From assembly GCA_017548545.1 (NCBI GenBank), contig JAFYZW010000083.1, positions 1 through 64,000 on the forward strand: a stretch of DNA of 64,000 nt, given 5' to 3'. Position 1 is the stretch's first letter. The number at the start of each line of letters is the position of its first letter. Made by a program: the position numbers and the translations under genes. The stretch comes from Bacteroidales bacterium. GTDB taxonomy: Bacteria; Bacteroidota; Bacteroidia; Bacteroidales; UBA3663. Below are positions 41,702-51,325 of the stretch, piece after piece. Below the pieces are notes generated by a model. The model was not told the origin of the DNA. It did not search any database and was given only the letters and a program-made list of their open reading frames with translations.

Positions 41702-43939
41702 ATGAACAAGGTTTTTTCATTATTGATTTCACTTGCCATGTTGTGTGTATCAGCACAGCAGGGTGTGGCACAGAATGAATCGAATGCCAATCGTCCGAAG
41801 GTAGGACTTACCCTCTCGGGCGGCGGTGCCAAGGGCGTGATTCATATCGGTGTGCTGAAGGTCTTGGAGCGTGCCGGTATCCCCGTGGATATCGTGACGG
41901 GTACATCGATGGGTGGTCTCATTGGAGGCCTCTACAGCATGGGCTACACGCCGATGCAGATCGACTCGATTGTCAGGGCTCAAGATTGGATGTTCCTGCT
42001 TTCCGATCAGGAATACTCCGATCGTCAGACACTTGATGACCGTGAGATGCATAACACCTATTTCTTCAGTCGTGGAGTATCGTACAACTCGAAGGAAAAA
42101 GCCGCTAAAGCAGGTATGATACGTGGCAAGAATCTGGCTACACTTTTCTATCGCTTGACCAATGGATATCGAGATAGCATCGACTTCAACACGTTGCCAC
42201 GTCCCTTTGCATGTGCGGCCACTGATGTCATCTCCGATACGGAATATGATTTCCATAGCGGGCGTCTCGCCGAGGCTTTGCGTTCCACGATGGCTATACC
42301 GGCAGCGTTTGCACCTGTGCGCAAGGGCAATATGATATTGGCCGATGGAGGCATGAAGAACAACTATCCTGCCGACTTGGCGAAGGAGATGGGTGCCGAT
42401 TATATCATTGGTGTGCGTTTCCTCGGCGATGAACGCGATCCTGACAAGGTGACAACAACCTTGGATATGGTGGGCCTGTACATAGGCATGAGCACAGGCA
42501 ACAAGATAGAAGAGAATATGGCCATGACCGATCTGATGCTGATGGCCGACCCGCGTCCTTACGGTACCATTAGCTTTACGGCCGAAGCTGTTGATACGCT
42601 GATACGCCGTGGTGAGGAAGTGGCTATGGCCCATTGGGACGAGTTGATGGAGCTTAAGAGCAAACTGGGTCTCCCCCCTGACTATCAGGTACAGCCCGTG
42701 GCTCATCAGGAGGTGGAGTCGATGGATGCAGCCACACCAGTGAAGGAGTTCCGCTTTGAGGGAATTAGCAAGTACGACGAACGCTTTATACGTAGGAAAT
42801 TCCATCTGAAGAAAGCCAACAGCATCGATATCAACACAGCTGAGCTGATTGCCAGTTCACTTCGTGGCGATTTCCTATACGATGACATCGATTACCAGCT
42901 CGACTACGAGGGACAGCAGGTGGCATTGTTCACTGCCGGGACTTGTCAGTCTGCACGTTTCCATGTGGGCGGGCGTTTCGATAACGAAGAGATGGCTGCA
43001 ATCAATCTTCGAATGGATGTGCCTATGCGCTCCAAGGTGCCATTCACCATGTCCTTCTCCATGCGTCTGGGCCGTCGTGTCAAGGCCAAAGCTGAGTTGA
43101 TACACCAGTCGTTCAGTTCTACCAAAGGACGACTCTCGTACGAATATGGCTATAATGACATCAGCCTTTATTATAGGGGTGATAAGATGGGCAATGGCAC
43201 CTATAATTATCATGCCATTGATTATTCGGCTCTGGAGTTCCATTTCCACAAATTCGACTTCAGGGTGGGTGCCAAGTGGGAGTATTATCATGTAGGCGAT
43301 ATGCTTGCCAACGTCAATTATGAGGAAGTCAAGAACCTGAATTCATTCGAAAACGAACGGAATTACAGTTACTATGCAAGAACTCGCTTCGATACCGAGA
43401 ACGATTGGTATTTCCCCACACGAGGAACATACTTCAGGGCCGGTTTTGCCTATTACACCGACAATCTGGTAACTTACAACGATCACGTGGGCTTCTCGGC
43501 CGTCGATGGTGTGTTACGCACTACCATTCCGATGGGAAGTCGTCTTGCCGTACAGCCCAGTGTCTATGGTCGTCTGCTCTTTGGCACAGATATTCATCGT
43601 GTGCAAGGCAATGTGATTGGAGGTAATTACTTTGGACGTTACCTGCCGCAGCAAATGCCATATCCGGGTATCGGACATGCTGATGTGGCTGAGAATGCCT
43701 TTGTTGCTGCACAACTCATGGCTCAGCTTCAAGTCATAGACAGAGGATATGTTTTGGCTAAAGTCACAGCATCCCAACAGGACGATCACCTGAGCGATAT
43801 CTTAATGTCCCATACGATGTGGGGCGGAATGATAGGAGGCGCTTATCAGACTTTGTTAGGACCAATAAGCGCCGAACTGGGTTGGAGTAATCGTACGAAA
43901 GAGTTCCAGTTATATCTTAGTCTTGGTCACACGTTCTGA
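41702..43939 (+). CDS. Patatin-like phospholipase with outer-membrane barrel
   Basis: 745 aa with signal peptide MNKVFSLLISLAMLCVSA. The patatin domain (about 30-320) has the oxyanion loop LSGGGAKGVIHIG, nucleophile GTSMGG, and the dyad Asp in DGGMKNNYPAD, so it is a Ser-Asp lipid acyl hydrolase. A POTRA-like segment (about 345-400, VKEFRFEGISKYDERFI) and an Omp85-type beta barrel follow, ending LYLSLGHTF. This is the PlpD/type Vd autotransporter-like layout, where the barrel places or anchors the lipase. All catalytic residues are visible. It is preceded by an AT-rich 61-base gap without a clear consensus promoter. Confidence 0.93.
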   Translation: MNKVFSLLISLAMLCVSAQQGVAQNESNANRPKVGLTLSGGGAKGVIHIGVLKVLERAGIPVDIVTGTSMGGLIGGLYSMGYTPMQIDSIVRAQDWMFLLSDQEYSDRQTLDDREMHNTYFFSRGVSYNSKEKAAKAGMIRGKNLATLFYRLTNGYRDSIDFNTLPRPFACAATDVISDTEYDFHSGRLAEALRSTMAIPAAFAPVRKGNMILADGGMKNNYPADLAKEMGADYIIGVRFLGDERDPDKVTTTLDMVGLYIGMSTGNKIEENMAMTDLMLMADPRPYGTISFTAEAVDTLIRRGEEVAMAHWDELMELKSKLGLPPDYQVQPVAHQEVESMDAATPVKEFRFEGISKYDERFIRRKFHLKKANSIDINTAELIASSLRGDFLYDDIDYQLDYEGQQVALFTAGTCQSARFHVGGRFDNEEMAAINLRMDVPMRSKVPFTMSFSMRLGRRVKAKAELIHQSFSSTKGRLSYEYGYNDISLYYRGDKMGNGTYNYHAIDYSALEFHFHKFDFRVGAKWEYYHVGDMLANVNYEEVKNLNSFENERNYSYYARTRFDTENDWYFPTRGTYFRAGFAYYTDNLVTYNDHVGFSAVDGVLRTTIPMGSRLAVQPSVYGRLLFGTDIHRVQGNVIGGNYFGRYLPQQMPYPGIGHADVAENAFVAAQLMAQLQVIDRGYVLAKVTASQQDDHLSDILMSHTMWGGMIGGAYQTLLGPISAELGWSNRTKEFQLYLSLGHTF

Positions 43940-43963
43940 TGATGTGACAGGCTTCTTTTTTGT

Positions 43964-44791
43964 TCAAAACTTGTCTTTGTAATATTTCCAGCCATATTCC
44001 TTGCGCATCTGCTCAAAGATCTTGATGGTGGAGATGCGGGAGAAAAGGTCGATGCTGGAACGAATCATCTTGATGTCGAAACGTGAAAAGATGTCGAAGA
44101 TGGAATGATCGTTCTGGAGGATAGCCTCGCACATCTTGAGCAGACGCTTGCGCAGCATTGGATGGTTGATGTAGATGAGCGCCTCGGTCTCGTCGCGCAG
44201 GCTGTAGTAGAATGTCGGCAGGTCGCGGTCGGTCTTCATCTGTGGGAAAAAGTAGTTGACCCAACGGGTTCGTTTACTGCCTGAACGGATCTCGGTCATG
44301 GCACGATGGAACGACGTGTGATCTACGTTCGGGTCATTGCCGCCCTGTTGTATGGCCAGGAAACGATGCAGGTTGTGACGGTCGGGCCAACGAGTCAAGA
44401 CGATCGAGGCAAGCATGTCGTTATCGCTTTTCCCGTATTCGACGAGGAACTTGTCGATGACCTGCTGAGCCTCGATGCATCCCAGCATGGCAAACTCGAT
44501 GAGGCTGGCGCGCAGCGTACGCACGGTGAGCGGATCCAGTTCGCCATTGGTGTTGAGCAGCTCCTCACACCTGGGCACGTAGAAGCCTTGCATGTAGTCT
44601 TCATCCAAGCTCAAGGCCATCAGACCATAATTGGTAAGCACGGGCGTGCCCTCGGCAAGACCTTCGGTGCTCTCATGCGCCGGCAAGGTCTTTGGGTTCT
44701 TCTTGTAAGCATCAAGCAATGCGACGTCGTGAGGCGTCGTTTCGAGATTCTTGTCAAGATACGTTTTGTTAATTTCCTGGATTGACTTCAT
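43964..44791 (-). CDS. DUF1810-like protein with N-terminal extension
   Basis: 275 aa. From about residue 140, LHRFLAIQQ, FHRAMTEIRSGSKRTRWVNYFFPQM, EALIYINHPMLRKRLLKMC, and SIFDIFSRFDIKMIRSSIDLFS follow the DUF1810 pattern. The usual K-R-x-H-W-M-W-y-x-F-P-Q is changed to K-R-T-R-W-V-N-Y-F-F-P-Q. The first 140 residues (LDAYKKNPKTLPAHES and so on) have no recognised family and are absent in the typical ~140-aa DUF1810 protein. Function of the family is unknown. Soluble, no signal peptide. Confidence 0.7.
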   Translation of the reverse strand: MKSIQEINKTYLDKNLETTPHDVALLDAYKKNPKTLPAHESTEGLAEGTPVLTNYGLMALSLDEDYMQGFYVPRCEELLNTNGELDPLTVRTLRASLIEFAMLGCIEAQQVIDKFLVEYGKSDNDMLASIVLTRWPDRHNLHRFLAIQQGGNDPNVDHTSFHRAMTEIRSGSKRTRWVNYFFPQMKTDRDLPTFYYSLRDETEALIYINHPMLRKRLLKMCEAILQNDHSIFDIFSRFDIKMIRSSIDLFSRISTIKIFEQMRKEYGWKYYKDKF

Positions 44792-44840
44792 AGCTTCTTT
44801 GTGTTAAGAGGTGTGTCTGTGACTGACTGAACAAATTAAT

Positions 44841-46034
44841 TTAGAATCGGACACCGGTCTCTATCGAAACCTCCATCCAATTGTCGTCGAATGTGCGATC
44901 GTGAACATACCCTACACGTGGCTGGAACCAAAGGTTCTTGTGAATCTGGATGTTGGGACTGATGGAGTAGATGGATCGTGTGCTTCCCCAACAGGCATCA
45001 TCCTGATAGGCATCATACTTGAGCCAGATCTTGAGCCAATCGTTGAGGGGCATGCCGAGTGTGGCGTACCAGCCTTGTGCCTTTCCTGCGCCCGACCATT
45101 CACCGGTGATGGGGTTGTAGTCGCTGATCTTGTGGCCCGTAGAGTGAGCGTACTCAGCACGTGCAGTCCATTCGTTGACATCATAGAATGCCGAGATCAT
45201 ATAACGGTTGCGGCTGACGGTAACGTTGTTGGCCTTGTGGTCGCCTGTCCAGCCATACAGGGCGAGATAGAAGCCCTTGATGGGCTGCACTTGGAAGGTG
45301 CCCGAGATGTCCTTCTTGCCGTTGGCATCTCCGGTATTGATGGTTTGGCCATTCGACAACATGAGTTGGTAGTGGATGAGTCGATGCTGGTCTTTGCCTA
45401 CGGGGAAGAGGTCGCCTTGCACCTGGATGCCCTGGTCACGTCCACCGCCATTGTCGGTGCCGATGTAGTCCGACTGAGCCGCAAGTTTCTGGGTGATCAG
45501 CGCATAGGCTCCATCACGATATTCGAAGGGATTGTAGGGATTCTCGAAGCCGAAGACACGAATGAACTGTCCGACCTTCACGCTGAATTCCGGATATTTC
45601 TTCCATTCCAGCCAATAGTCCTTCATGTGGAATGCAGCATTGACGAGCTGCACCTGCACGAGGTAGTTGAAGTGTTTGAAGACGGAACCGCTCACATAAA
45701 GACGGATATTCTTCTGTTTGAATCCATCGCCATTGTGAGCTCCATCCTGACTGCTGTAGTAATAACCCGACATGAAATATCCGCCGACTTTGGGAGCTGT
45801 GGCAAAGTCGGTGACGGTGCGTCCGTATTTGAACTGCATCTCGTTGTCGGCACTACGCATACCGCGTTCGATGGCTTGGTTGAGTGGTGTGCTGAGGAAT
45901 CCCGACTCGTAGGTCTCTTCAGTGGGAAATTCGGGTTTTGAAGAAACGGCCTCGTTGGCGTTTTCTGGGGCTGATTCTGCATAGCTTGCAAAGGCCAACA
46001 GTGTGGCAAATGCAATGGTTAATGCTCTTTTCAT
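44841..46034 (-). CDS. Phosphate-selective porin O/P-like outer-membrane protein
   Basis: 397 aa with signal peptide MKRALTIAFATLLAFASYAESA. Alternating beta strands follow: GGYFMSGYYYSSQD, IRLYVSGSVFKHFNYLVQVQL, KVGQFIRVFGFENP, GRDQGIQVQGDLFP, YMISAFYDVNEWTARAEY, and a last strand ending SIETGVRF with terminal Phe. The pattern is that of OprO/OprP-type porins of Bacteroidales, which take up phosphate or other anions; substrate cannot be told from sequence. A long leader (about 225 nt) precedes it. Confidence 0.88.
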   Translation of the reverse strand: MKRALTIAFATLLAFASYAESAPENANEAVSSKPEFPTEETYESGFLSTPLNQAIERGMRSADNEMQFKYGRTVTDFATAPKVGGYFMSGYYYSSQDGAHNGDGFKQKNIRLYVSGSVFKHFNYLVQVQLVNAAFHMKDYWLEWKKYPEFSVKVGQFIRVFGFENPYNPFEYRDGAYALITQKLAAQSDYIGTDNGGGRDQGIQVQGDLFPVGKDQHRLIHYQLMLSNGQTINTGDANGKKDISGTFQVQPIKGFYLALYGWTGDHKANNVTVSRNRYMISAFYDVNEWTARAEYAHSTGHKISDYNPITGEWSGAGKAQGWYATLGMPLNDWLKIWLKYDAYQDDACWGSTRSIYSISPNIQIHKNLWFQPRVGYVHDRTFDDNWMEVSIETGVRF

Positions 46035-46359
46035 ATATGTGTAGTTTTAGAGGTTTGTTCAATTCATGGTCAAGGGCGACAAAGAGTGTTGACAAATATG
46101 CCAGAGGTTGAAGTCGAACGACCTGCTTCAAGGATTGCTTCGAGCTGAGAGTAGGAGATTTGACTACTGTCAAACTTTTAGCATGAGAAGCGATTGGGTA
46201 CGACTTCTTTGAATTTCATAGTGTTTTGTTTTAAGGGTTGTACTTGTTTAACTTAGAAATGCTTTGCAAATATATGTAGTTTTTTGGTATTCTCAAAGTT
46301 TTGACCGTGAAAAATCACTAAAAGTCGAAAATTTTCTTGGGTTTTCGCCAAAAATGCAT
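46035..46359. other. Divergent intergenic region, porin / riboflavin operon
   Basis: It carries the minus-strand promoter at 46267-46297 and leads to the ribD promoter. I find no RFN (FMN riboswitch) motif in it. Confidence 0.6.
46267..46297 (-). promoter_or_regulatory. Porin promoter
   Basis: Minus strand TTTG (46294-46297), 19 bases, TATATTTG (46267-46274). Confidence 0.65.
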
Positions 46360-46367
46360 TATCTTTG
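46360..46367 (+). promoter_or_regulatory. -7 box of the riboflavin operon
   Basis: TATCTTTG, 29 bases before the ribD ATG. Confidence 0.65.
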
Positions 46368-46396
46368 CGCCGTATTTCAACTATTTCGATGACAAT

Positions 46397-47506
46397 ATGG
46401 TAACGACCAGCGATATCGATCTGATGCGCAAAGCGATGACATTGGCCCAGAAGGGTGAGGGTTCGGTGAACCCCAATCCGCTTGTGGGAGCGCTCATTGT
46501 GCGCGATGGGAAGGTGATTGCCGAGGGTTATCATGCACGCTTCGGCGACTTACACGCCGAACGCAATGCTTTTATGGATGCCGACCGGCATGGAGCTGAC
46601 TCCAAGGGGGCAACGATGTATGTGACCTTGGAGCCTTGTTGTCATCACGGACACCAGCCGCCCTGCACCGATGCCATCATCGAGCGTCAGATTGCTCGTG
46701 TAGTTGTCGGGCTCCGGGACCCCAATCCTCTTGTTGCGGGTAAGGGTATCGAGAAGCTTGTGAATGCAGGAATCGAGGTGGAGATAGCCGAAAGTCTTGA
46801 AAAGGAATTGCGCTATCAGAATCGAGTGTTCTTGAAGTATATAACCACAGGACTCCCTTGGGTGGTGATGAAATATGCCATGACACTCGACGGCAAGATT
46901 TGTACCCGCCGAGGTGACAGCAAGTGGGTGTCGTGTGAGGAGTCAAGGCTGCGTGTGCATTATCTGCGGCGAGAGCTGACTGGCATCCTCTGTGGCATAG
47001 GTACGGTGCTTGCCGACAATCCCACCCTCACGACACGCATCCCCAAATATCCTGCCGCTCGTAATCCTATCCGTATCGTGGCAGATCGCCAGGCCCGTTT
47101 GCCCCTCGAGAGTCATCTGGTGCGTACGGCCAAGGAGATTCCCACTATTGTCGTTTATGCACATGGGGCTGACCTTCGCAAACTCGCACAACTCAATGCG
47201 GCAGGTGTCAAGACCTGGTGTTGCAATTCCCCTCAGGACCTTCTTGCACGTGCTGGAAAGGAAAAGATCGATGGCATCCTGCTCGAAGGTGGAGGCACGC
47301 TCAACGAAGCTTTCTTGCGCGAAGGTCTCGTGGATGAAGTTTATGCTTTCATTGCCCCCAAACTCATAGGAGGTATGGATGCCAAGACACCCGTCGAGGG
47401 GCTCGGTCTTGCTAAGATGGCCCAAGCGGTGAAACTTCACGATGTCCAGGTCGAAAGAATTGGCGAGGACCTGCTCGTGAGGGGATTGGTGAAGAAGGAC
47501 TCGTAA
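46397..47506 (+). CDS. ribD: Bifunctional riboflavin deaminase/reductase RibD
   Basis: 369 aa from ATG 46397; an upstream in-frame ATG at 46337 lies before the promoter box and is not used. The N-terminal deaminase has the zinc motif HAE (GDLHAERNA) and the P-C-C-H-H-G cluster (LEPCCHHGHQPPC). The C-terminal reductase has KYAMTLDGKICTRRGDSKW, GIGTVLADNP and LLEGGGTLNEAF. It deaminates and reduces the pyrimidine intermediate in the second and third steps from GTP to riboflavin. It heads the operon ribD-ribE-ribBA-ribH. Confidence 0.97.
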   Translation: MVTTSDIDLMRKAMTLAQKGEGSVNPNPLVGALIVRDGKVIAEGYHARFGDLHAERNAFMDADRHGADSKGATMYVTLEPCCHHGHQPPCTDAIIERQIARVVVGLRDPNPLVAGKGIEKLVNAGIEVEIAESLEKELRYQNRVFLKYITTGLPWVVMKYAMTLDGKICTRRGDSKWVSCEESRLRVHYLRRELTGILCGIGTVLADNPTLTTRIPKYPAARNPIRIVADRQARLPLESHLVRTAKEIPTIVVYAHGADLRKLAQLNAAGVKTWCCNSPQDLLARAGKEKIDGILLEGGGTLNEAFLREGLVDEVYAFIAPKLIGGMDAKTPVEGLGLAKMAQAVKLHDVQVERIGEDLLVRGLVKKDS

Positions 47507-47512
47507 TCTGAA

Positions 47513-48148
47513 ATGTTTACAGGAATAATCGAAGAAGTGGGCCATGTGAAGGCCCTGCATAGAGGTGCGAAGAGCTTCACCCTTGAGGTCGAGGCGAACC
47601 TTGTTGTGCAGGATGTGAAGGTTGGCGATAGCATCGCCACCAATGGCGTTTGTCTGACGGTGACCAGCCTCGGAGATCATGGTTTCTCGGCCGATGTGAT
47701 GCCTGAGACGGTTGAACGCACGGCCTTGGGACGACTGAAGCCAGGGAGTCCTGTGAATTTGGAACGAGCCTTGTCGCTACAGTCCCGACTGGGTGGGCAT
47801 ATCGTTTCGGGGCATATCGATGGCACGGGCCGCATTGCCGCCCGTCGTCAGGATGATACCGCTCTTTGGCTCACGGTGGAGTGCGACAGCAAACTGCTCA
47901 GATATATCATTGAGAAGGGAAGCATCACTGTCGAGGGCGTTTCCTTGACAGTAGCTCGCGTGGATGAACGCAGTTTCTCGGTCTCGCTCATCCCTCACAC
48001 CCAGCTCGTCACTACGCTCCATCGCCTTCGTATCGGCGACCTTGTGAACCTCGAGAATGACATCATCGCCAAATATGTCGAAAAGCTCTTGGGCAAAACT
48101 CCTGACGAAACCCTCATGGCAAAACTCAGGGATAATGGCTTTCTCTAG
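47513..48148 (+). CDS. ribE: Riboflavin synthase (alpha subunit)
   Basis: 211 aa. Two lumazine-binding barrels: the first begins [12 protein letters not shown] and contains [11 protein letters not shown]; the second has [13 protein letters not shown] and [10 protein letters not shown]. It dismutates two 6,7-dimethyl-8-ribityllumazine molecules to riboflavin. It starts six bases after ribD. Family length and both repeats are complete. Confidence 0.97.
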   Translation: MFTGIIEEVGHVKALHRGAKSFTLEVEANLVVQDVKVGDSIATNGVCLTVTSLGDHGFSADVMPETVERTALGRLKPGSPVNLERALSLQSRLGGHIVSGHIDGTGRIAARRQDDTALWLTVECDSKLLRYIIEKGSITVEGVSLTVARVDERSFSVSLIPHTQLVTTLHRLRIGDLVNLENDIIAKYVEKLLGKTPDETLMAKLRDNGFL

Positions 48149-48198
48149 GGCATCTAGAATCTCTAGGTTTTCTAGAATCTCTAGATAATCTAGGCCCT
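48140..48198 (+). repeat. CTAG-rich spacer between ribE and ribBA
   Basis: Within 59 bases CTAG occurs at least seven times in units of the form TCTAGAATCTCTAGG. CTAGGGC at the left (from 48146) and a GCCCTA at the right end can pair, with inner TCTAGA palindromes forming alternative hairpins. It begins inside the ribE stop region. Confidence 0.75.
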
Positions 48199-48222
48199 AA
48201 TGAAAAGCAAAAAGAAAACAGA

Positions 48223-49458
48223 ATGAATCAATTCAACACTATAGAAGAGGCCATCGCTGCCATCAAGGCAGGCAGGTGTATTTTGGCTCTTGATGACCCC
48301 GATCGTGAAAATGAGGGTGACCTCATCTGTGCAGCAGAGTTTGCGACCACAGAGAACGTTAACTTTATGGCTTCTGAGGCCAAGGGCCTTATCTGCATGC
48401 CCATGAGCCGCGAGATCTGCGAGAAGCTGGCCTTGCCCCAGATGTGTGCCAACAACGGAGACAATCACCTCACAGCCTTCACTATCAGCATTGACCACCG
48501 TTCCACCACTACAGGTATTTCAGCCGTGGAGCGTGGCATTACAGCTCGTGCTACGGTGAGCGATGATGCCAAGCCTGTCGATTTTCGACGTCCTGGACAC
48601 ATGTTCCCTTTGCAGGCACGCGATGGTGGTGTGTTGGTGCGTACCGGACACACCGAGGCTACAGTCGATCTGTGTCGTCTTGCCGGACTCAAGGAATGTG
48701 GTCTCTGTTGCGAAATCATGCGTGAGGATGGAACGATGATGCGTACTACCGAACTTCTGGAGTTTGCCAAGAAGCACGACCTTGTCGCCATCACCATCTC
48801 CGACCTCGTGAAATATCGTCGTCGCACCGAGAAACTGGTCGATAAGATTACTGAGGCTGAACTACCCACACGTTTCGGTACGTTCAAAGCCTGCGGATAT
48901 GTGAATCGTGTGACCGGCGAGCATCATGTGGCGCTCGTCAAGGGTGATGTGACGACCGACGAGCCTGTCCTTTGTCGCGTCCATTCGGAGTGTCTCACCG
49001 GTGATGCCTTTGGTAGCTTGCGTTGTGATTGCGGTGAACAGCTGGCCGAAGCCCTGCGTCGCATCGAGCAGCGTGGACGTGGTGTCCTGCTTTACTTGCG
49101 TCAGGAGGGACGAGGTATTGGGCTTATCAATAAGCTCAAGGCCTATCGTTTGCAGGATCAGGGAATGGACACCGTGGAGGCCAACTTGGCACTGGGCTTT
49201 GCTGCCGACTTGCGGGAATATGGCACGGGTGCTTCCATACTCGCTGACCTCGGCATCCATGAGCTCATACTTATGACCAACAATCCTGCCAAGATCGAGG
49301 GTCTCGACGGGTTTGGGCTCAAGATTGTCAGTCGTGAGCCCATCGAGATGACCTGCAATGAGAAGGACGAGTTCTATATGTACACCAAGTACGCCAAGAT
49401 GGGCCATCTGTTGCACGTCAAGGATTTGCGTAAAAAATTTAAAGATATCAAACAATAA
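48223..49458 (+). CDS. ribBA: DHBP synthase / GTP cyclohydrolase II RibBA
   Basis: 411 aa. The RibB half (about 1-205) has the acidic active-site loop [19 protein letters not shown] and [10 protein letters not shown]. The RibA half has the zinc triad in [20 protein letters not shown] and the R-Q-E-G-R-G-I-G-L turn. It supplies both precursors of riboflavin, from ribulose 5-phosphate and from GTP. The 74-base gap to ribE contains the CTAG-rich element. Confidence 0.97.
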   Translation: MNQFNTIEEAIAAIKAGRCILALDDPDRENEGDLICAAEFATTENVNFMASEAKGLICMPMSREICEKLALPQMCANNGDNHLTAFTISIDHRSTTTGISAVERGITARATVSDDAKPVDFRRPGHMFPLQARDGGVLVRTGHTEATVDLCRLAGLKECGLCCEIMREDGTMMRTTELLEFAKKHDLVAITISDLVKYRRRTEKLVDKITEAELPTRFGTFKACGYVNRVTGEHHVALVKGDVTTDEPVLCRVHSECLTGDAFGSLRCDCGEQLAEALRRIEQRGRGVLLYLRQEGRGIGLINKLKAYRLQDQGMDTVEANLALGFAADLREYGTGASILADLGIHELILMTNNPAKIEGLDGFGLKIVSREPIEMTCNEKDEFYMYTKYAKMGHLLHVKDLRKKFKDIKQ

Positions 49459-49467
49459 CGTAAGATT

Positions 49468-49929
49468 ATGAAAAGAATTGAAGGTAACTTTTCGGCTGCC
49501 GGCCAGAAGATAGGCATCGTGGCATCGCGTTTCAATGACTTTATCGTCGATCGTCTCATCGGTGGAGCCGAAGACTGCTTTGTTCGTCATGGTGGCAATG
49601 GTGACGACCTCACGTTGACCTACGTCCCTGGAGCATTCGAGATCCCACTAGTGGCTTTGAAGATGGCCGAATCGGGCAAGTATGATGCAGTAGTCTGCCT
49701 GGGTGCAGTGATACGTGGTGCTACGCCTCATTTCGACATGGTGGCCAACGAGAGCGCCAAGGGTATAGCTACAGCAAGCCTCAAGAGCGGTGTGCCTGTC
49801 ACCAACGGCATACTGACTACCGACAGCATCGAACAAGCAATCGAACGAGCAGGTACAAAGGCAGGCAACAAGGGTGCCGATGCCATGCTTTCGGCCATCG
49901 AGATGATCAACGTTGTCAAAGGTCTATAA
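49468..49929 (+). CDS. ribH: 6,7-dimethyl-8-ribityllumazine synthase
   Basis: 153 aa. Family motifs are [31 protein letters not shown] (catalytic His) and [12 protein letters not shown]. It condenses the pyrimidine and butanone precursors and usually forms a capsid-like shell. It lies nine bases after ribBA and completes the pathway. Confidence 0.97.
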   Translation: MKRIEGNFSAAGQKIGIVASRFNDFIVDRLIGGAEDCFVRHGGNGDDLTLTYVPGAFEIPLVALKMAESGKYDAVVCLGAVIRGATPHFDMVANESAKGIATASLKSGVPVTNGILTTDSIEQAIERAGTKAGNKGADAMLSAIEMINVVKGL

Positions 49930-49962
49930 TATTTCTGATAGGTCATTAATCATACGAAAAGG

Positions 49963-50427
49963 ATGGAAGAAAGAAGTCATATCGGCGCCTCCAGCGTCCA
50001 GTTTGTCAACGATCTTATCAAGGACGTTTGCCTCAATGGCAAGTCGCTGTCGAAATTCCGCGGCGAGGTGAACAAGTATTTCCCAGGTAATGATGATGTC
50101 TTTGGCCAAATTGAGGAGTTCGTCGATGCCGTTAAATCGGTGAAAAGTGGAGAAAAGGAAGTAGATGCCTCCTTCCTCGAACTACGTACTCTGGCTCAGC
50201 ATATCTACCTGACAAGCGACACGGTAAATACTGTGGTCGAGCCACTTCGTTCGATGGTGAAGAAGCCAGAACCTGTTGTCATCAAGCAGGGCACAACAAG
50301 TATAACGACCCAAAAGACTCCGACACCAGTGCCAGTCAAGAAGGGAAACAGCAAGAAGACTCTCTATATAGTCCTCTTCATCATCGTCGTGTTAGTGCTA
50401 CTGATTCTATATTTTAACTCGAAGTAA
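49963..50427 (+). CDS. Tail-anchored unknown protein, 154 aa
   Basis: A soluble helical N-terminal part (about 1-100, including VFGQIEEFVDAVKS and LRTLAQHIYLTSD) is followed by a Pro/Thr/Lys linker and a single C-terminal transmembrane helix (LYIVLFIIVVLVLLILYF) with NSK at the very end. No signal peptide, so a cytoplasmic domain anchored by its tail is likely. Not recognised. It begins 33 bases after ribH and may be cotranscribed with the rib genes. Confidence 0.65.
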   Translation: MEERSHIGASSVQFVNDLIKDVCLNGKSLSKFRGEVNKYFPGNDDVFGQIEEFVDAVKSVKSGEKEVDASFLELRTLAQHIYLTSDTVNTVVEPLRSMVKKPEPVVIKQGTTSITTQKTPTPVPVKKGNSKKTLYIVLFIIVVLVLLILYFNSK

Positions 50428-50464
50428 AGAAAAATCGCGAAGGTTATTTATAAATTGATGCATC

Positions 50465-51178
50465 ATGGAAGGATTCTATGAGATGATCATGAGCCCTCAC
50501 ATCAATCTGGTGGGAGCTATCTACAAGATGTTGCTCAGCCTTGTGCTGGGTGGCATGATTGGACTGGAGCGCCATCATAAGGGGCAATTCGCCGGCATGC
50601 GAACCTTCTCTCTGATTTGCATGGGTGCCACGATGGCAATGCTTGTGTCGATCTACATCCCTCAGGAGTACATGGGGCTGAAGAATGGCGACCCTGGACG
50701 CATCGCTGCCCAAGTCGTTTCAGGTGTGGGCTTTCTTGGTGCGGGTGCCATCATTCAGATGAAGGGTTCGGTGAAAGGTCTCACCACTGCAGCCGGCATC
50801 TGGATGACTGCTTCCATCGGCTTGGCTATTGGAGCGGGTATGTATATCATCTCGACGGTGGCTACGCTGCTTATCATCATCGTCCTCTCGTATGCCGACC
50901 GCTATGTGACACGCTTCATCCGTGCTGGCGAGAGCAAAATCATCCGTGTAAAGGTCTCTGGCATCGTCAATGATATAAGTACCTTCCGAAACATGCTTCA
51001 AAGCTACAGCATCCACATTTCTGATGAGTTCCTGCGCTTCAATTATACCGAAGGGCAAACTGTTATCAACTTCGTGGTCGTCTCATACGGCAAGCCTAAC
51101 TATGTTGCTCTCTTCAATGAGATTCACCAGTTGGGCAATGTGGCTTCGGTGACTCTATCCAACGAATTGAACAATTAG
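50465..51178 (+). CDS. MgtC/SapB family membrane protein
   Basis: 237 aa. Four or five transmembrane segments carry the MgtC motifs LGGMIGLERHHKGQFAGMRT, VSGVGFLGAGAIIQ, and VKGLTTAAGIWMTASIGLAI. A C-terminal ACT-like cytoplasmic domain (about 150-237, KIIRVKVSGIVNDISTF) follows. MgtC proteins modulate Mg2+ and P-type ATPase homeostasis and adaptation to low Mg2+. It lies 37 bases after the tail-anchored gene. Confidence 0.93.
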   Translation: MEGFYEMIMSPHINLVGAIYKMLLSLVLGGMIGLERHHKGQFAGMRTFSLICMGATMAMLVSIYIPQEYMGLKNGDPGRIAAQVVSGVGFLGAGAIIQMKGSVKGLTTAAGIWMTASIGLAIGAGMYIISTVATLLIIIVLSYADRYVTRFIRAGESKIIRVKVSGIVNDISTFRNMLQSYSIHISDEFLRFNYTEGQTVINFVVVSYGKPNYVALFNEIHQLGNVASVTLSNELNN

Positions 51179-51325
51179 GTGGGCTCTTATCCTTTCATTT
51201 TGTAATGATGGAATACCGAAAGACCCCCGATAAGGTGTAATTATTGACTTTTTGCCATTTTTTGCCCGAATTATTTTGCCAATTCAAGGAATTGCATTTA
51301 ATTTGCAACAAGAAACTAAAGTACT

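Noticed and set aside
46035-46396. FMN riboswitch upstream of ribD
   Set aside because: I looked for the conserved RFN blocks and found none; only a plain promoter precedes ribD.
51179-51325. Glycine riboswitch upstream of the gcv operon
   Set aside because: The 147-base gap is AT-rich and too short for a tandem glycine aptamer; no conserved core was seen.
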